Assembly: GCA_013076295.1 (NCBI GenBank)
Contig: RQOL01000915.1
Location: 496,001 to 560,000, forward strand
Source: Sanderia malayensis
Lineage: Eukaryota; Cnidaria; Scyphozoa; Semaeostomeae; Pelagiidae
Direction: 5' to 3'
DNA length: 64,000 bases
Each line of letters opens with the position of its first letter. Within the stretch, counting starts at the first letter, position 1. Below are positions 9,888 through 20,736 of the stretch, in pieces. Made by a program: the position numbers and the translations under genes. The notes beneath the pieces were generated by a model. The model did no database searches. It was not told the origin of the DNA and saw only the letters and a list, made by a program, of their open reading frames with translations.

Positions 9888-9960
9888 TATAGACCATTCA
9901 AGTGGGAAATATAAAACAAAGTAATAATCCATTCAGATGCTTGGATCCAAAACAGCATAC

Positions 9961-10199
9961 CCTTGCATTCATTTCTGATATCTGTGATAACACTTTCAAA
10001 AAACCATTCTCTGAGCATTTAGGCTGGGTGGTTTGGAGAATACTCCAGAACTCCAGTACCTCTACATCATAAATACTGGCAATGTTAATTAGCGAACCAG
10101 GCCAGTAGCCATTTGCAATAATAGTATCCAAGTCCAGTGACTCGTGCATATAGTCACATCGAAAGCATTTCACTTTTTGAACAAGAACATCAAACCTTC
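9961..10199 (-). CDS. KDZ transposase exon with the NGYWPGS block
   Basis: Between CTTCTGCAG and a donor GTATGC the frame codes VKCFRCD, then IIANGYWPGSL, then LLEFW-like VLEFWSILQ, then KCSENGFLKVLSQIS. In KDZ proteins the conserved order is Cys pair, GY[FW]P-G/A-S-P, LLE-F and S--F---L, and this matches. The downstream intron is interrupted at 9887 by the terminal-inverted-repeat element, whose other end is at 7323. Confidence 0.66.
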
Positions 10200-10287
10200 C
10201 TGCAGAAGTATCCAGTAATAACAATCATTTGAGAAACCTATTTCTGGTATTTATAGAAATTATGGAAACATAACATATTATAAGTAC

Positions 10288-10407
10288 CCTGGTTATTAGT
10301 AATTGTAATTGGAAATCCATCATCAATAAATGAGTGGTTACTTTGTGTCAGAAAGTCTGCAGAACATGAACTACACTTCTTGAATACAATAGCAAGATAC
10401 TTTTTAT
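10288..10407 (-). CDS. KDZ transposase exon with paired cysteines
   Basis: The exon follows CATACTTACAG and ends before GTACTT. It codes DKKYLAIVFKKCSSCSADF and a short tail with QSNHSFIDDGFP. It continues the cysteine-rich N-terminal half of the KDZ protein. The upstream intron runs from 14881 to 10408 and contains a nested element. Confidence 0.5.
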
Positions 10408-11084
10408 CTGTAAGTATGAAACAACAACACTGAATGAATCGAAATTGAATCGAAAAAAGCACATTTTCAGCAAAAACCACCATAATATTTCGATATATGA
10501 AGCAAACACAAAAAAAATTGAACATTACAGTGGTAGCCATTCTATTTAAGAGATGGAATATATTTTTTTCAAAAAAGAGCCCAGAATGTGGTTAACATGT
10601 TGAAATGGGCAAAGATGGGCTAATGTCTGCAGTTAAGCTAAAACTGATGTCTACGTTGAAATTCTGTAGAAGTATAAACAAGTGGTGCTGGTATATGATC
10701 ATAATGCAAAAAAGAGCCCAAAAATCCTACGATGAGCAGATTTTTGCGGTTACTTTGTGTGGGTGATTAATTTCTTTAGCAAAGCATGCTGTGATAGGAA
10801 ATTTTATCTTACACCAACATAATGTATGGTTTTTTGTATTAAAATATCTGTTGAAATCAACAAAACAGTGTTGAAAGGTATAAAAGAGCCAAATTGTGCT
10901 TACCTCACCTTAGCAGCTTAAGGTAGTGTCAGCAATATAAATTCAAAGTTGGTTGAAATTTTAATTTCTGAGAATCGAATAAATCATAACACTTTTCTGT
11001 CAATCTAATAAATAATAATAACTCAAAAAGGAACAAGAAGAGCAATCATGTGGTTACTAAAAGGAAATCAAAATCCAAAATCAT

Positions 11085-12713
11085 TTACAACAGTGAAGCC
11101 ATTCCCGTTTGTTCAACAAAGTACAAGATTTCTGCGTAGTCATTGTTATTCATGAAACGTTTTCCTTTAACATTTGACATCTGAACGAATGGGTACACAA
11201 CGGACTCTTTAAAAAAGAATGCTGTCTTTGATGCTGATATGTAGAATCTTCCCTTTGAAGATGTATTTATCAGCTCAATGAAATGACCCTCGATGAATTG
11301 TTGACCAGGTTGGACTGTAAAACCATAGTCATCTGTGACTACATCTGTTGCTTCGCTTTGCTTGGTTACATTAATGAACCAGACAGTATCAGATGAAGTG
11401 TCTCCGGCAGCAATAGCGCCTACTGATCCAGGTAGTAAATATTCATTAGCTTTACCTTTGCGGGCAACGCTATCCTCGGGGTTTACTTCTACAGAACCAG
11501 ACCTGAGCGAAACGTTATTCAGCTGACGAACGACAAGCTCATGTTCAGAAAAGAGGTCACAAGATCCATAGCTCTCTTTGCATTGGGAGCAAATACACAG
11601 TCTGCTTGCAGCCTTAACTGTACTTGAATGGGGATGAAAAACAATGACCTGGAAGAGGGTAGATCCATCAATTGTTTTATAAGATTTCAGTTTGGAATTT
11701 GATCTTTCTTGTTCAAGTTTCTTTCTGTGTATTTCCTTGAAAAAGTAGCAAGGGCTCTTGTTTTCATAAAACTTTTCATTTAACCGCTCAACCATCTCCC
11801 CAGCATCGTAGAAAAACTCCCCATTTCCAATTTCACGTTTGATAGTTATTTTCGCCACTCCACCAACGTGGTCAACCTCTCCTTTTCCATGACCAGCTAT
11901 AGACCAAACGCGTATAATTATCGAGTTATATTCATTTGAGAGCTGCTGCAGATGGGCAAAGTGTTCAGCGGATTTGTACTGGCTTGAACAATTATTACTC
12001 TGGATAAGAACCGTTCCATCTCGAAACATTTCTTCATCAACCTCCTTTAAGATCTCACGTATGGCTACATTGACAAATACCTGGTCCTGAGTAGTATCAT
12101 CAGAAAGGTATGGGTGATAGCTCTTCTCGGCTTGAACTTTGAGGATTCCAGAGTGGACTGTAACTTGTTGATGACACCAATGAAGAGATTGTGGCTCTTG
12201 CTTTACGGGCACAGACAAGTTTTCACAGAAATCAATGTCTATGGATACTGTGTTGAACATGTCTGTGATATCAGAAATGGTATTTCGGTAGTGCTTTAGC
12301 TGGTTTCTGTGATGAATGATATTTGGCATCAAATTTGAAATGAACGTAATAATTGATGCAATGTTCATCTCTGAACGCTGGGGTTTCAACCGAACGACTT
12401 CATTCCCTTGTTTGTTCACGGTGGATACTTTTTCAAAATGCATCATGCCTACAAAAACATTAGAATCACTTTTGGACAACAGATCACTCGTACGCTTAGC
12501 CCAATTTTTTTCAACATGAGCGCAGATTTTTCTCCTGTTTGGAGTACACTCCCAAGCTATATATGTTGTTAAGGCGGGAGAACATTCCGAATTGATTCTC
12601 CTGAAAAACGTGTTGTAGTCATGGAACTCCAGAGGAATTCCCTGTTTGCTTGCACAGTCAATCAACGCTTGAATAGCCCATCGAGCATGGAGATGCATCT
12701 TGCAGCAGCACAT
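11085..12713 (-). CDS. Putative RNase H-fold (DDE-like) transposase of an unnamed family
   Basis: The frame has 542 codons from an ATG at 12713. The same frame is open upstream to about 12796 with family-like sequence (GTFLALKPFYIRGAT), so the true start or splice acceptor is probably further 5'. Motifs in order: Cys-rich CCCKMH; Asp161 in DIDFCENLS; QSLHWCHQQVTVHSG; QDQVFVN; IQSNNCSSQYKS (residues 238-248); and AGHGKGEVDHVGG with Glu279 and Asp281. Repeated cnidarian and mollusc proteins, as I recall them, read DFAEN, SDGC-xQYK and HGKG-xVDG-GG here. The spacing of the acidic residues resembles a DDE core, but the position usually held by Asp in SDGC is Asn240. The C-terminal part has further Cys pairs (CICSQC). 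A complete, stop-free frame suggests fairly recent activity. Confidence 0.62.
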   Translation of the reverse strand: MCCCKMHLHARWAIQALIDCASKQGIPLEFHDYNTFFRRINSECSPALTTYIAWECTPNRRKICAHVEKNWAKRTSDLLSKSDSNVFVGMMHFEKVSTVNKQGNEVVRLKPQRSEMNIASIITFISNLMPNIIHHRNQLKHYRNTISDITDMFNTVSIDIDFCENLSVPVKQEPQSLHWCHQQVTVHSGILKVQAEKSYHPYLSDDTTQDQVFVNVAIREILKEVDEEMFRDGTVLIQSNNCSSQYKSAEHFAHLQQLSNEYNSIIIRVWSIAGHGKGEVDHVGGVAKITIKREIGNGEFFYDAGEMVERLNEKFYENKSPCYFFKEIHRKKLEQERSNSKLKSYKTIDGSTLFQVIVFHPHSSTVKAASRLCICSQCKESYGSCDLFSEHELVVRQLNNVSLRSGSVEVNPEDSVARKGKANEYLLPGSVGAIAAGDTSSDTVWFINVTKQSEATDVVTDDYGFTVQPGQQFIEGHFIELINTSSKGRFYISASKTAFFFKESVVYPFVQMSNVKGKRFMNNNDYAEILYFVEQTGMASLL

Positions 12714-13008
12714 TTCAATATCAGATGTTGTTGCACCTCTGATGTAAAAGGGTTTCAGTGCCAGGAAGGTCCCATATGATACAGAATTACCTTCAAAAAA
12801 TTAATTTGTAGTTCATGTATAACTCCTTGATTGTTTGCTCCAGGATCATCCAGGTGTTTTGATAGAAGGTGATCCCTCTTTTGTTTTTGACGATAGTTAC
12901 AGTATCAACAAACTCCAACTGCGATTAAATTTTTGGTTTATCCGACACTCTAAGCTTTGCTGGACGTGATGTGAACATTGATTGGATGCTCTTCGAATGC
13001 CAGAAGTC

Positions 13009-13968
13009 CTAGACCTTTTGCCTTGTCTCGATTGATGTCATCCGCCTTCCTGCTTTAGATGGCTTCTTTGAGGCATTGAATGTTTCAAGCATACCTAGCT
13101 TCTTCAGAGCCAATGTCACAACCTTCACTTTGTCTTGCTCATTTTCTATATTAAGGTCTTCAATGTTTCTTGCAAGTCGATTGGCAAGCCTGCTTTTGCG
13201 TTTTCTAGCCTTTGAGCTGAATGAGTTGTCGGACAAACTTTTTGTAGGTGCTTGGGTTGCTTTTGCTACTGTCGATGCTTCCATTGATAGATCTTCAGAG
13301 AGTCCTTTTGTTGGTGTTTGTGTTGCTGCAGTTACCGTGAAAGGAACCATACTTTTTCTTGGTGTTTGTTGCAACACCATCTTAATTGTTTGCAGAGCTG
13401 CATCTTGGTGTACTTCTTTGCTTGGTGGAAAACCCCAACCAAATTTATCAAAGCAATCATCCGAATGTTCTTCCATTGGATCATTTTCATCAATTATTTC
13501 AAACGACTTGAATGATGTGTTCTGGTATTCTTCCTCTGAGGATCGATAAAAATTCTTGATTTCTACCATTGTTGGTAATTCATAATCATCATTGCTATTT
13601 TGGTAACAACATCTTTCATGTTTCACAACATCTTTCTTTTTGTGTAACATCAGATTGCAGTTCTTGCACTTCAATTCGAAATTGTGGATTTTTTGGTGTC
13701 GTTTGAGGTTTGATGATTTTGCAAAAACCTTCAGGCAAATTTGGCATTGCTTTGTGGTTTTCTTCTTTTGCTGGCATGTTTTTTGGTGTCGTTTTAACAC
13801 ATCAAGTCGGTTGAAATTCTTTTGACAAGATGTGCAAGCGAAACAAGCAGGTTTTGAACTGTATCTGCATGTCTTTATGTGACGAGAGACACTTTTCTTG
13901 TGAGTGAACTTCTTTTTACATCGTTCACAAGTCCACTCAAATTTATCCATGTCATGTCTAAATTTCAA
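13009..13968 (-). CDS. C2H2/C2HC zinc-finger protein of the same element
   Basis: The frame has 319 codons and starts MKFRHDMDKFEW. Four tandem zinc fingers fill residues 12-125: CERC...H...C, CTSC...H...C, CQIC...H...H and CKNC...H...C. Two of them end in Cys instead of the second His. Then come an acidic stretch (EEHSDDCFDKFGWGFPPS), Thr/Ser-rich repeats (TPTKGLSEDLSMEAST, APTKSLSDNSF) and a basic tail (ARKRKSRLANRLARN). It lies about 300 bp upstream of the transposase-like frame on the same strand. The two may be exons of one protein or two genes. Fingers probably bind the element's subterminal motifs; this is inference. Confidence 0.72.
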   Translation of the reverse strand: MKFRHDMDKFEWTCERCKKKFTHKKSVSRHIKTCRYSSKPACFACTSCQKNFNRLDVLKRHQKTCQQKKKTTKQCQICLKVFAKSSNLKRHQKIHNFELKCKNCNLMLHKKKDVVKHERCCYQNSNDDYELPTMVEIKNFYRSSEEEYQNTSFKSFEIIDENDPMEEHSDDCFDKFGWGFPPSKEVHQDAALQTIKMVLQQTPRKSMVPFTVTAATQTPTKGLSEDLSMEASTVAKATQAPTKSLSDNSFSSKARKRKSRLANRLARNIEDLNIENEQDKVKVVTLALKKLGMLETFNASKKPSKAGRRMTSIETRQKV

Positions 13969-14881
13969 CTGTCAAAAGGATTAGTGTTGCTAAGCAACAA
14001 TCATATTTAATGGTTCATGTAAGCTTCACATCATTTACTAGCATATTTGAATACCCTCTATTTTCGTATTACCTACCAATAATTTTTCATGTATTAAATA
14101 ATATTCAAAAATAACCGCAAAAGTAACCACAAAAATGACTCACAGTTCATAAATTTTTCATGCTACCACATTTGCCAGCTCAATTTCACAGCAACTCTTT
14201 AAATCTTTTAAACTCAGTGTACAACCAGAACTTATTCAAAATAAGATGTTTTTATCACGGTAGCAAATCTGAAAGTTATCAAACATTACACTAAATTTGC
14301 CAATCTTGGTAGCCACTCAATATGCTCTTCTTGGTTCTAAGAAACATATTTCACCTTGGCACACACTTTATTATCTTTTTCAAACAGGTTAATATACAAA
14401 AAATAATTTTCATCAAATAGTACGAACTTCACGTTTTTAAAGTAACCACGTTTTGGGCTCTTAAATTCCTGGAAACCACAAAAATGCTCCAATTCTAAAA
14501 CAGCAACCTTATCACCAGCTTTTTGCAAAATTTGGTAAACTTAACTTACTCGAGTTAACTGCTACACGCTGTTGAAGTTGCGAGATAAGGTAACCACTAC
14601 TACGGTAACCACTTTTTTGTGCTCTCAAAAGAAAGACTTATAACTCTTGATTCAGGGGACCATCTAAAACAGTTCTTTTTGGAAAAGTTTGGGAATTATA
14701 TAATCCATGTTGAACGGTTATGGTTGTTTTAGGTAACCACTAAAAACTGGTTCATTCGTACTTTTAATGAAGACATCCCCAAATGTCACAAAACAGTGGT
14801 TAATTTTTGACGATGTTCGTAAGTATAAAGTAATTAATAGATCGGAATTCGATTTGAGACTGCCTTCAATAAAAAACTCAC

Positions 14882-15104
14882 CAATTTGAATAAGTTTTTA
14901 TTGTTGTTATTGTTGTAATGTCATCTTTTATTGTTGTATATGGTGCAATAGGTTGTAAAAAACCATTTAACGAAGCCAGCCGGTCATGAAAAGGCTGCAA
15001 CCTGTGTTCCACTTCATCACAGCTGCTACAGTAATTGCATTTCCAGCCAATGCATGATTTGCATTTAATCTTTGCTGGGGATGTATTACAGGATCGACAA
15101 ATGC
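14882..15104 (-). CDS. KDZ transposase exon with cysteine-cluster (CxC) domain
   Basis: The exon lies between an AG at 15106-15105 and a donor GTGAGT at 14881. It codes CRSC, CKSC, CNYC, CSSCD and then H...FHDRLASLNG. This Cys-x2-Cys array followed by FH-D-R is the N-terminal zinc cluster found on many metazoan KDZ transposases. Just upstream the same frame has a stop, so the acceptor choice is inferred. The donor opens the intron that holds the zinc-finger/RNase H-like element. Confidence 0.62.
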
Positions 15105-15636
15105 CTAGTTCAGATTACTGGCAAGAAAAAACAGATCTTAGAATAATACTTCTCTGTAAATCCCAGCTCTGATTTGAAGAAGTTGTCCTAGCAGTCCAAG
15201 ACTGGTGGTTGGGAACTGACGATGACTCTGCAAGCTCTTTACACTTCTTTAAAACATCAGAACAAAAAAATTTATTAGTGTGTACTCAAGCTGAAGCAGG
15301 TCTGTATGTCCCACTGCTTGAATATGCTGACAGACATACTGTTGATAAGTGTATAGGATACTAAAAATTAACTTTCTTCTAGTTAAAGACTTTCCCAAAT
15401 GAAATACAACTACTTACACTCATCTTCTCAGTATTCTTCTTGAAATGATTCACCACTAAAATCAGGCACACTATCATCCGAATCTGGAGAAATAGAGAGG
15501 TATTATTGTTGCTTGCCAATGGCAGATACAAGGTGTGGTGGTTGACTTCCATCTCATGCAATAAATTCGAAACGATTTCTGGTTGTATATGACAATAGAT
15601 AAACAAAGATGGTAAAAAACCACTAAAGCAAACTAC

Positions 15637-15914
15637 CGTCAGAAAGAGCAGATTCTATGATCTGGAATTCAGTTTCTGTAGAAGCACGATCAGAATCATT
15701 CTTTTTCTGGAGACGCTTTGCATAGTTCTCCCTGGCACATTCATTTTTTTTCCTTTTAGCAGCAGATGAGACTGCAGAATAACCCCGCACTTTATACTTT
15801 TTCACACTTCTTTTAACTACATACTTACCAGATACATTTTTTAGTCTTGCAAATGTATCTTCCAAAGATTTATCAGGATCCTTTTTCTCCCTGTTAGGCC
15901 GCTTTTCCGCCATT
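15637..15914 (-). CDS. KDZ transposase exon 1 (basic N-terminus)
   Basis: The frame begins MAEKRPNREKK at an ATG at 15914 and is rich in Lys/Arg (RSVKKYKVRGYSAVSSAAKRKK), which would suit nuclear entry. It turns acidic towards a donor at 15637 (GACG|GTAGTT). The next piece (about 15426-15489, after TTTCTCCAG) continues acidic (DSDDSVPDFSGES) but hits a stop codon. The 5' flank directly abuts the broken Helitron helicase at about 16020. Confidence 0.55.
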
Positions 15915-16021
15915 ACAAAGGGATGAGGATGAGCTGGTTCTTGGTTGGTGTTGTCGATACGAACAAATGATTTGCTCGTTAAAATAGAGATAGTGTTCGT
16001 TTTAAGGCAGATGTTGAAACG

Positions 16022-19000
16022 AACATGCCATACACTGAATTTTGTGTCCGGATGTATGAAGGTTACAAACCAATGTGTTGTAGAGAAATGTTTTCCCAGT
16101 GCCAGCTGGTCCGTCGAGAAAGTGACAGTTCTGTTTTGATTGCGCCTCAATTGCTTGAATAATGGCTGTGTATGCCACCTGTTGTTCTGGATTCAATGCA
16201 GCAGGCATTTGTTCTCCTTGCTCTCTTTCTTGTTCAATATCTTGTGATCTTACTCCGAAAACATAAATAATAGTTTATTTTGGTATAAATGGAACTACAT
16301 GTTGGCTGAATTATACAATGATTATCATCATGTTAAATTGTAAGTCACCTTGTTCTGGAATGAGAAGGTTGGCCAGTAGTTGAGAAAGATGATCGTAATT
16401 CATGATTGACAAACCATGAACCTTCGAATTGTTGTCAATATCATGTAGACATTGATACATGGGTCTGTCTTGGAAGGTTATGTTTGAATTGTTGAGTTGA
16501 TCACGTCTGACAAAGTCTTCACTCATTGCTTCTTTGAAGTCATTGAAGAGAGTTCTGATGTCTGATAGCGTTCGAAAGAGTAGCAATGATGGAAACAACT
16601 GTTTGAGCTCTTAAGGCATATGGAAGATGGCAGCGTCATCAAGTCAACGTGTGATTTCGGCATCATCTTCTAATAGCCTCAGAGCTAATGCTGCATCTTT
16701 GAAGGAATCACATAGATTACCTTCTACTGTACGAAGGTTTTAAAATGAAGTAGCTCCTCGTTTATGCAATAGCAATAGCAATAGTATGAGTGCGAATTTT
16801 TGTTCACGTGGTTTGGCTGCACATGATTTACTCACCAATGATTGGCATTGTTCTACGTTGTTTGGCGGTTCATATTTTGGAACACTCTTGAAAGACATAG
16901 TGCTCTGGTATCTCATGATAGAGGTACTGACGTGTAGATGGATCTTGCTGGTCGAGCTCAAACCATGCTGTGCGTGTTGTTCTATCACCATTGTTGTTGA
17001 GCCTTTGTTCATCATCATTGTCATGAAAGATGACATGTTGTGCAAATGGTAGATGAACAGAAAGCCATTTGACTATATGGCTTTGGTCGGGCATGGGGAA
17101 CTGCAGAAGCCGATAGACAGCTTCATGTGGTCCAATATATCTTGCGTTGATGTATTGGTGCACCTCGTTGTGTTCAATGTCTTGAGGTTCTTGTTGTTGA
17201 TTTTCCTCAAGAATTTCAACATGTGCCATATCATATCCTTTTTGGATATATTTGAAAATGTACTTGACACTTTTAACTGTACTGCATGTTTCCACGTTGA
17301 TATGACACTGATATTTGATGAGTAGGTGTCTGTGGTGTGGCACTACCCAAGTATCATCCAAAATGCGATCATTTATATTGACTGGATAAAGACAGCGTCC
17401 TCTGTAAAGAGGATAGCGGTTGACATTGATTTCAGTGTCAGCAACTTGTTCTTTTAGAAACCGCTTTTTGCAACTGTTGTTTTCAATGCACACGCACTGA
17501 GGATTTAAATTTCCACAGGGTCCACGTGTCATGTGTTTAGGACAAACATGTGATATTTTGCATCCTGTGGATCCGATATGAGTTAATCTACCTGTCAATG
17601 AACATGATAATTAACAATTATTATCGAAAGAGCGTACAGAATAGTAGTAAAGCATGTCCATCTTAACATACTTTGAATTTGATGTTATAAATATAATTAT
17701 TTGAGTAAGAATTATTACAACCTCTATATCTGAGTATGTAAATATTACCTGTTGTGGTGTTTACGGTTTATCAGCTTGTGAACAAAACAGGATCATGTGT
17801 GCTTGTGGCAGTCTTCTCTTCTGAAATTCTATGACATACACATGTGCTGTGACATGTCGAAGAATGTGCTTGTCTAGAATGTCTTTAAGTAGTTCTTTGA
17901 GTTTGAGTTGAAATACTCTTGTGACAATGTCTGGTCGATCATTGGCCGTCTGATAGGGATGGATGTTTTCTTATATCTCCTCCCATTTGCGATTGGCATT
18001 AGCTTCCCATACTTCCTCGTGATTTTCATTGCATCTTGAAAATATTGACACATGTTTCTTTGACTGCCTGGAAATGTTGAGGGTAGAATGATAACACGGC
18101 CAACATCAACATGTATGGGCTGATTCGGATTGTTAGTCCTGGTCATCTGGTTTTCTTTTTCAGCTCTTCTGTGGAGATGATCCATCAGGGCTCAGTATGT
18201 GTCTACACTAAGTTGACACTGATTCTTCATAATCCAGCTCAGTTTATTGCCTTTTATCTTCGTATATGCATCTACCAGATACTGTTGAAATAGAAGTGAT
18301 GCAATGTGGATGGTTGAGAATGCATCCCTGACCTGGATTCTGTATAAATAGTATTCGGAGAGGGTTAGTTTGGTGCAACGATGACAATTGTTATGGTGTT
18401 CTCCCGCTATGTGTGCTGTGGGCAACCGTTGAAGGTCCAAACTGTAACCTCTATCACCATGAAAGAATATCAATTGATACGTGAGAAGATCGGAAATTGG
18501 ACTGGTTGCGTAAATCTTCATGTGATCTCTGCGTCTTGTTTGTATCTGCAATGCTCTATCATCTGGATTCGGTGCACCTCCATTCTGTACTGTGTATAGC
18601 TGCAATTTCTCTGGCAGTAGTATTTGCTATCTTGTTGTGAGCAACCTGTTATTATCATTTTGAATTTCGGAACTGGCTGATTGTTTGCAATAGCATGCTG
18701 CCGCTGTTCCTCCAATATTTACCCATGCTTTGATATTGTTGTCCAAATCGATTGACTGCCATTAATTCATTCTGAAGAAGTGCAACGATTACCAAATCAA
18801 GACGTTTTTCTGTTGCAGCGTTTTGCCGTTCCTGCAATGCTTGTTGTGTATCCATGATGTAGAGTTCTGCGTATTTTCTGGATCTGTCTGTATCTGTTAC
18901 ACCTGTTAATTATGCAAACTTATTGCATGAGATAGAGAAGTAGAAGTCCAGAGCTGCCATGATTAAATAATAAGCCACATTGAATTGAATTACTGGAAAG

Positions 19001-19735
19001 AAAATTTATCAGTTACCTGTCATGTGATATTCCTTTTCGTGAATTGTGATCACTGGTGGTGTAGATCTGGTATGACGTACAATATTAGCCTTCCATGATA
19101 CCATGGCCATTAGTGAGCTGTATTGGCGGAGGTGCTTTAAGAAAGGCTTTGTTTCGGCAGCATCACCGGTGTATAAATGCATGACGCTGTTTGGAGGTGG
19201 TTCAATTTGATCCAGAGCGATAAAACCTCCCATGCAACATTTGTTGTATTGTTTTCGGGAGTTAAGTTCTTCTTTGAAGTACTTTGCACCACAGTGAATG
19301 CATGTTCTGTTCATTTTGTTCAAGTGGTGTTGTAATGGCGATAAGGGGATCAGGTTTTCAGCTTCATTGTTCTCGGGGACAGGGTTGTCAACTTGCATTT
19401 GGTGATCTGCAACTGCTTCTGGTATCTGATTTTTATCAGGTACTGCGAACTATGTCGTGCATCTCGATGTCTGCAGGCTGTTCTGCTGCTTGAAGCTCTT
19501 GGCTCTGAATGGGAAGCTCTGGTTCCATGTCCATCTCCATCGGCTGCATCTGTGGAAGGGGATACTGTGCTAGAAATGGCTGATATTCAGGGGCTTCTAG
19601 CTGACGGTTTTCGAGTTGCAATTTTTGAGGATTGTTGAATGCTGCAAGTGCGTTATCGGCATTGCCTGTCTGTTGAGGCTGAAGCTGTTGATTGATCTGT
19701 CTCCTATGCTGCCATTCTCCCACACTTGATTTTTA
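16022..19735 (-). pseudogene. Decayed Helitron Rep-helicase gene (second copy of the family)
   Basis: On the minus strand, pieces match the better copy at 45.6-49.4 kb in order. They are: Gln-rich N-terminus (19436-19723), zinc cluster CIHCGAKYF...CCMGG (19009-19398), TDRSRKYAELYIMDTQQAL (18840-18900), the Rep N domain (17874-18640), the HUH segment (17763-17866), HMTRGPCG to KYIFKYIQKG (16870-17560), a linker (16311-17045), and the Walker A start GPAGTGKT (16002-16208). The second half of the helicase is missing: the match stops at about 16022, where the KDZ element begins. Many frameshifts and stops are present. The HUH motif reads PQAHM instead of PHAHM, so the nuclease would be dead. Confidence 0.8.
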
Positions 19736-19782
19736 CGTATGTCGCCCGTTATACTTTTCCTGGACTTGTGCGGATTGGCTGG

Positions 19783-20736
19783 ACTGAGTTGGAAGAAATA
19801 TACTGGTACTAAAGCAGTAACAGCCACTTTCAAATGGACAGTTGAAATGGTAAATGACATGCTTGATTTTTTGCTTGAACACAAAACAGAGATGGAGTAC
19901 AATAACATCGATTTTAATGACGAGAAAGGTTCAACTTTATGAAGCGATTCGTTTGAAAATGGCTAGAAAATATTCTGAAGCAGAAGGAAGTATGTTTGGG
20001 GCTGAGAGAACTACAAGCAAAATTGATGGTGAGGATATTGAGAAATACAAAAAACAATGCAAAGAAGATAAAATAAGGTTAAGAACAGACAAAAGTTCAG
20101 TAATGCTGTGACACTGGGGACACGATCTGGATCTGGGAAGTTGGTTCTAGAGTTTTATGACCTCATGGTTCAAATTTGGGGAGGTGCTCCCGCTACTGAA
20201 CCTGTATCGTTTGGAGTAATGGCTGCAGAAGAAGAGGTTCAACGCCCTGATGCTGAATATGGTGATCATATACAGGGGGAAGATTTTTGCAATGATTTTT
20301 TTGAATCCCTACTTACTCTTCAACTCCAAGTTGCAAAACAATTTTTAAAACATGCGGTCAGAAAAGAAAGGGAACAGAAGGTGCAGTTCCTTCCCTTATT
20401 GACAATAGAAGAATACACATGGAACGGCAACTTTCTGCTGCAGAGGGGGATAAAGTTCTTATGAAAGACAGCAAGGAAGAAAAAGAAATTAGAAATAATT
20501 TGGTGAAAGCGATACAGGAGTCAAATGCCCTTTTTGCTAAATCAATGAAGGCCATGAGTTCATCAATGGTTGCACTGGCCCAATCACTGCAGGAATCAAC
20601 AGTAATGATGTCTCAAGAAAAAATTCCACATCAATTTCCAAACCAATATCAACACATGCCTAACGTTTATCAGCATGGGAATTACATAAATCACCAGGAC
20701 ATGGGAATGATGGGTCGACCGCCCATATATGTTTAA
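19783..20736 (+). pseudogene. HARB2 Myb/SANT-like accessory protein (frameshifted)
   Basis: Pieces in changing frames code FKWTVEMVNDMLDFLLEHK, then LYEAIRLKMARKYSEAEG, and later a coiled segment EIRNNLVKAIQESNALFAKS followed by a Gln/Met/Pro-rich tail. Trp and hydrophobic spacing in the first piece fits a SANT/trihelix DNA-binding domain, the partner protein of PIF/Harbinger transposases. At least three frame changes are needed (near 19930, 20100 and 20420). Confidence 0.6.

Larger units (their letters stand above)
10550..14870 (-). mobile_element. Candidate DNA transposon with zinc-finger and RNase H-like genes
   Basis: The block lies entirely in one intron of the KDZ gene (donor at 14881, acceptor at 10408). 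It holds two minus-strand genes. Its left flank carries GTGGTTA-type motifs next to AAGAGCCCA (10575-10597, 10711-10753, 10883-10901, 11050). Its right flank carries the reverse complement, GTAACCAC next to TGGGCTCTT or TGTGCTCT (14123, 14442-14462, 14589, 14604-14626, 14732). Such mirrored subterminal motifs usually bind the element's own transposase. I could not fix the exact ends or a target duplication, so the borders are approximate. Confidence 0.6.
3464..15914 (-). pseudogene. KDZ-type transposase gene (spliced, broken, host to three nested insertions)
   Basis: On the minus strand a chain of exon-like pieces with AG/GT borders reproduces the order of a metazoan Kyakuja-Dileera-Zisupton (KDZ) transposase. 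The order is: basic N-terminus (15637-15914), cysteine/histidine cluster ending FHDR (14882-15104), further Cys pairs (10288-10407), ANGYWPGS block (9961-10199), CPPC...HIDGN (6920-7098), YYDDIFISP (6678-6774), CGNSIWEAA plus CRH plus ACKYRKW (6165-6500), GSGRSHGEDCE (5929-6045), EEYLTELVLKWN (5738-5829) and C-terminal helical pieces (3464-4590). In-frame stops, a frameshift near 6295 and a lost acidic residue show it is dead. Two other elements lie in its introns (7323-9887 and about 10.55-14.87 kb) and a foldback element splits an exon (3829-4292). KDZ enzymes are RNase H-fold cut-and-paste transposases. Confidence 0.75.

Noticed and set aside
13076..13549. Plus-strand frame opposite the zinc-finger gene
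   Set aside because: It is a shadow of the minus-strand gene; the zinc-finger motifs settle the strand.
19284..19638. Plus-strand frames over the Helitron relic
   Set aside because: The opposite strand matches the Helitron zinc cluster and N-terminus at 45.6 kb.
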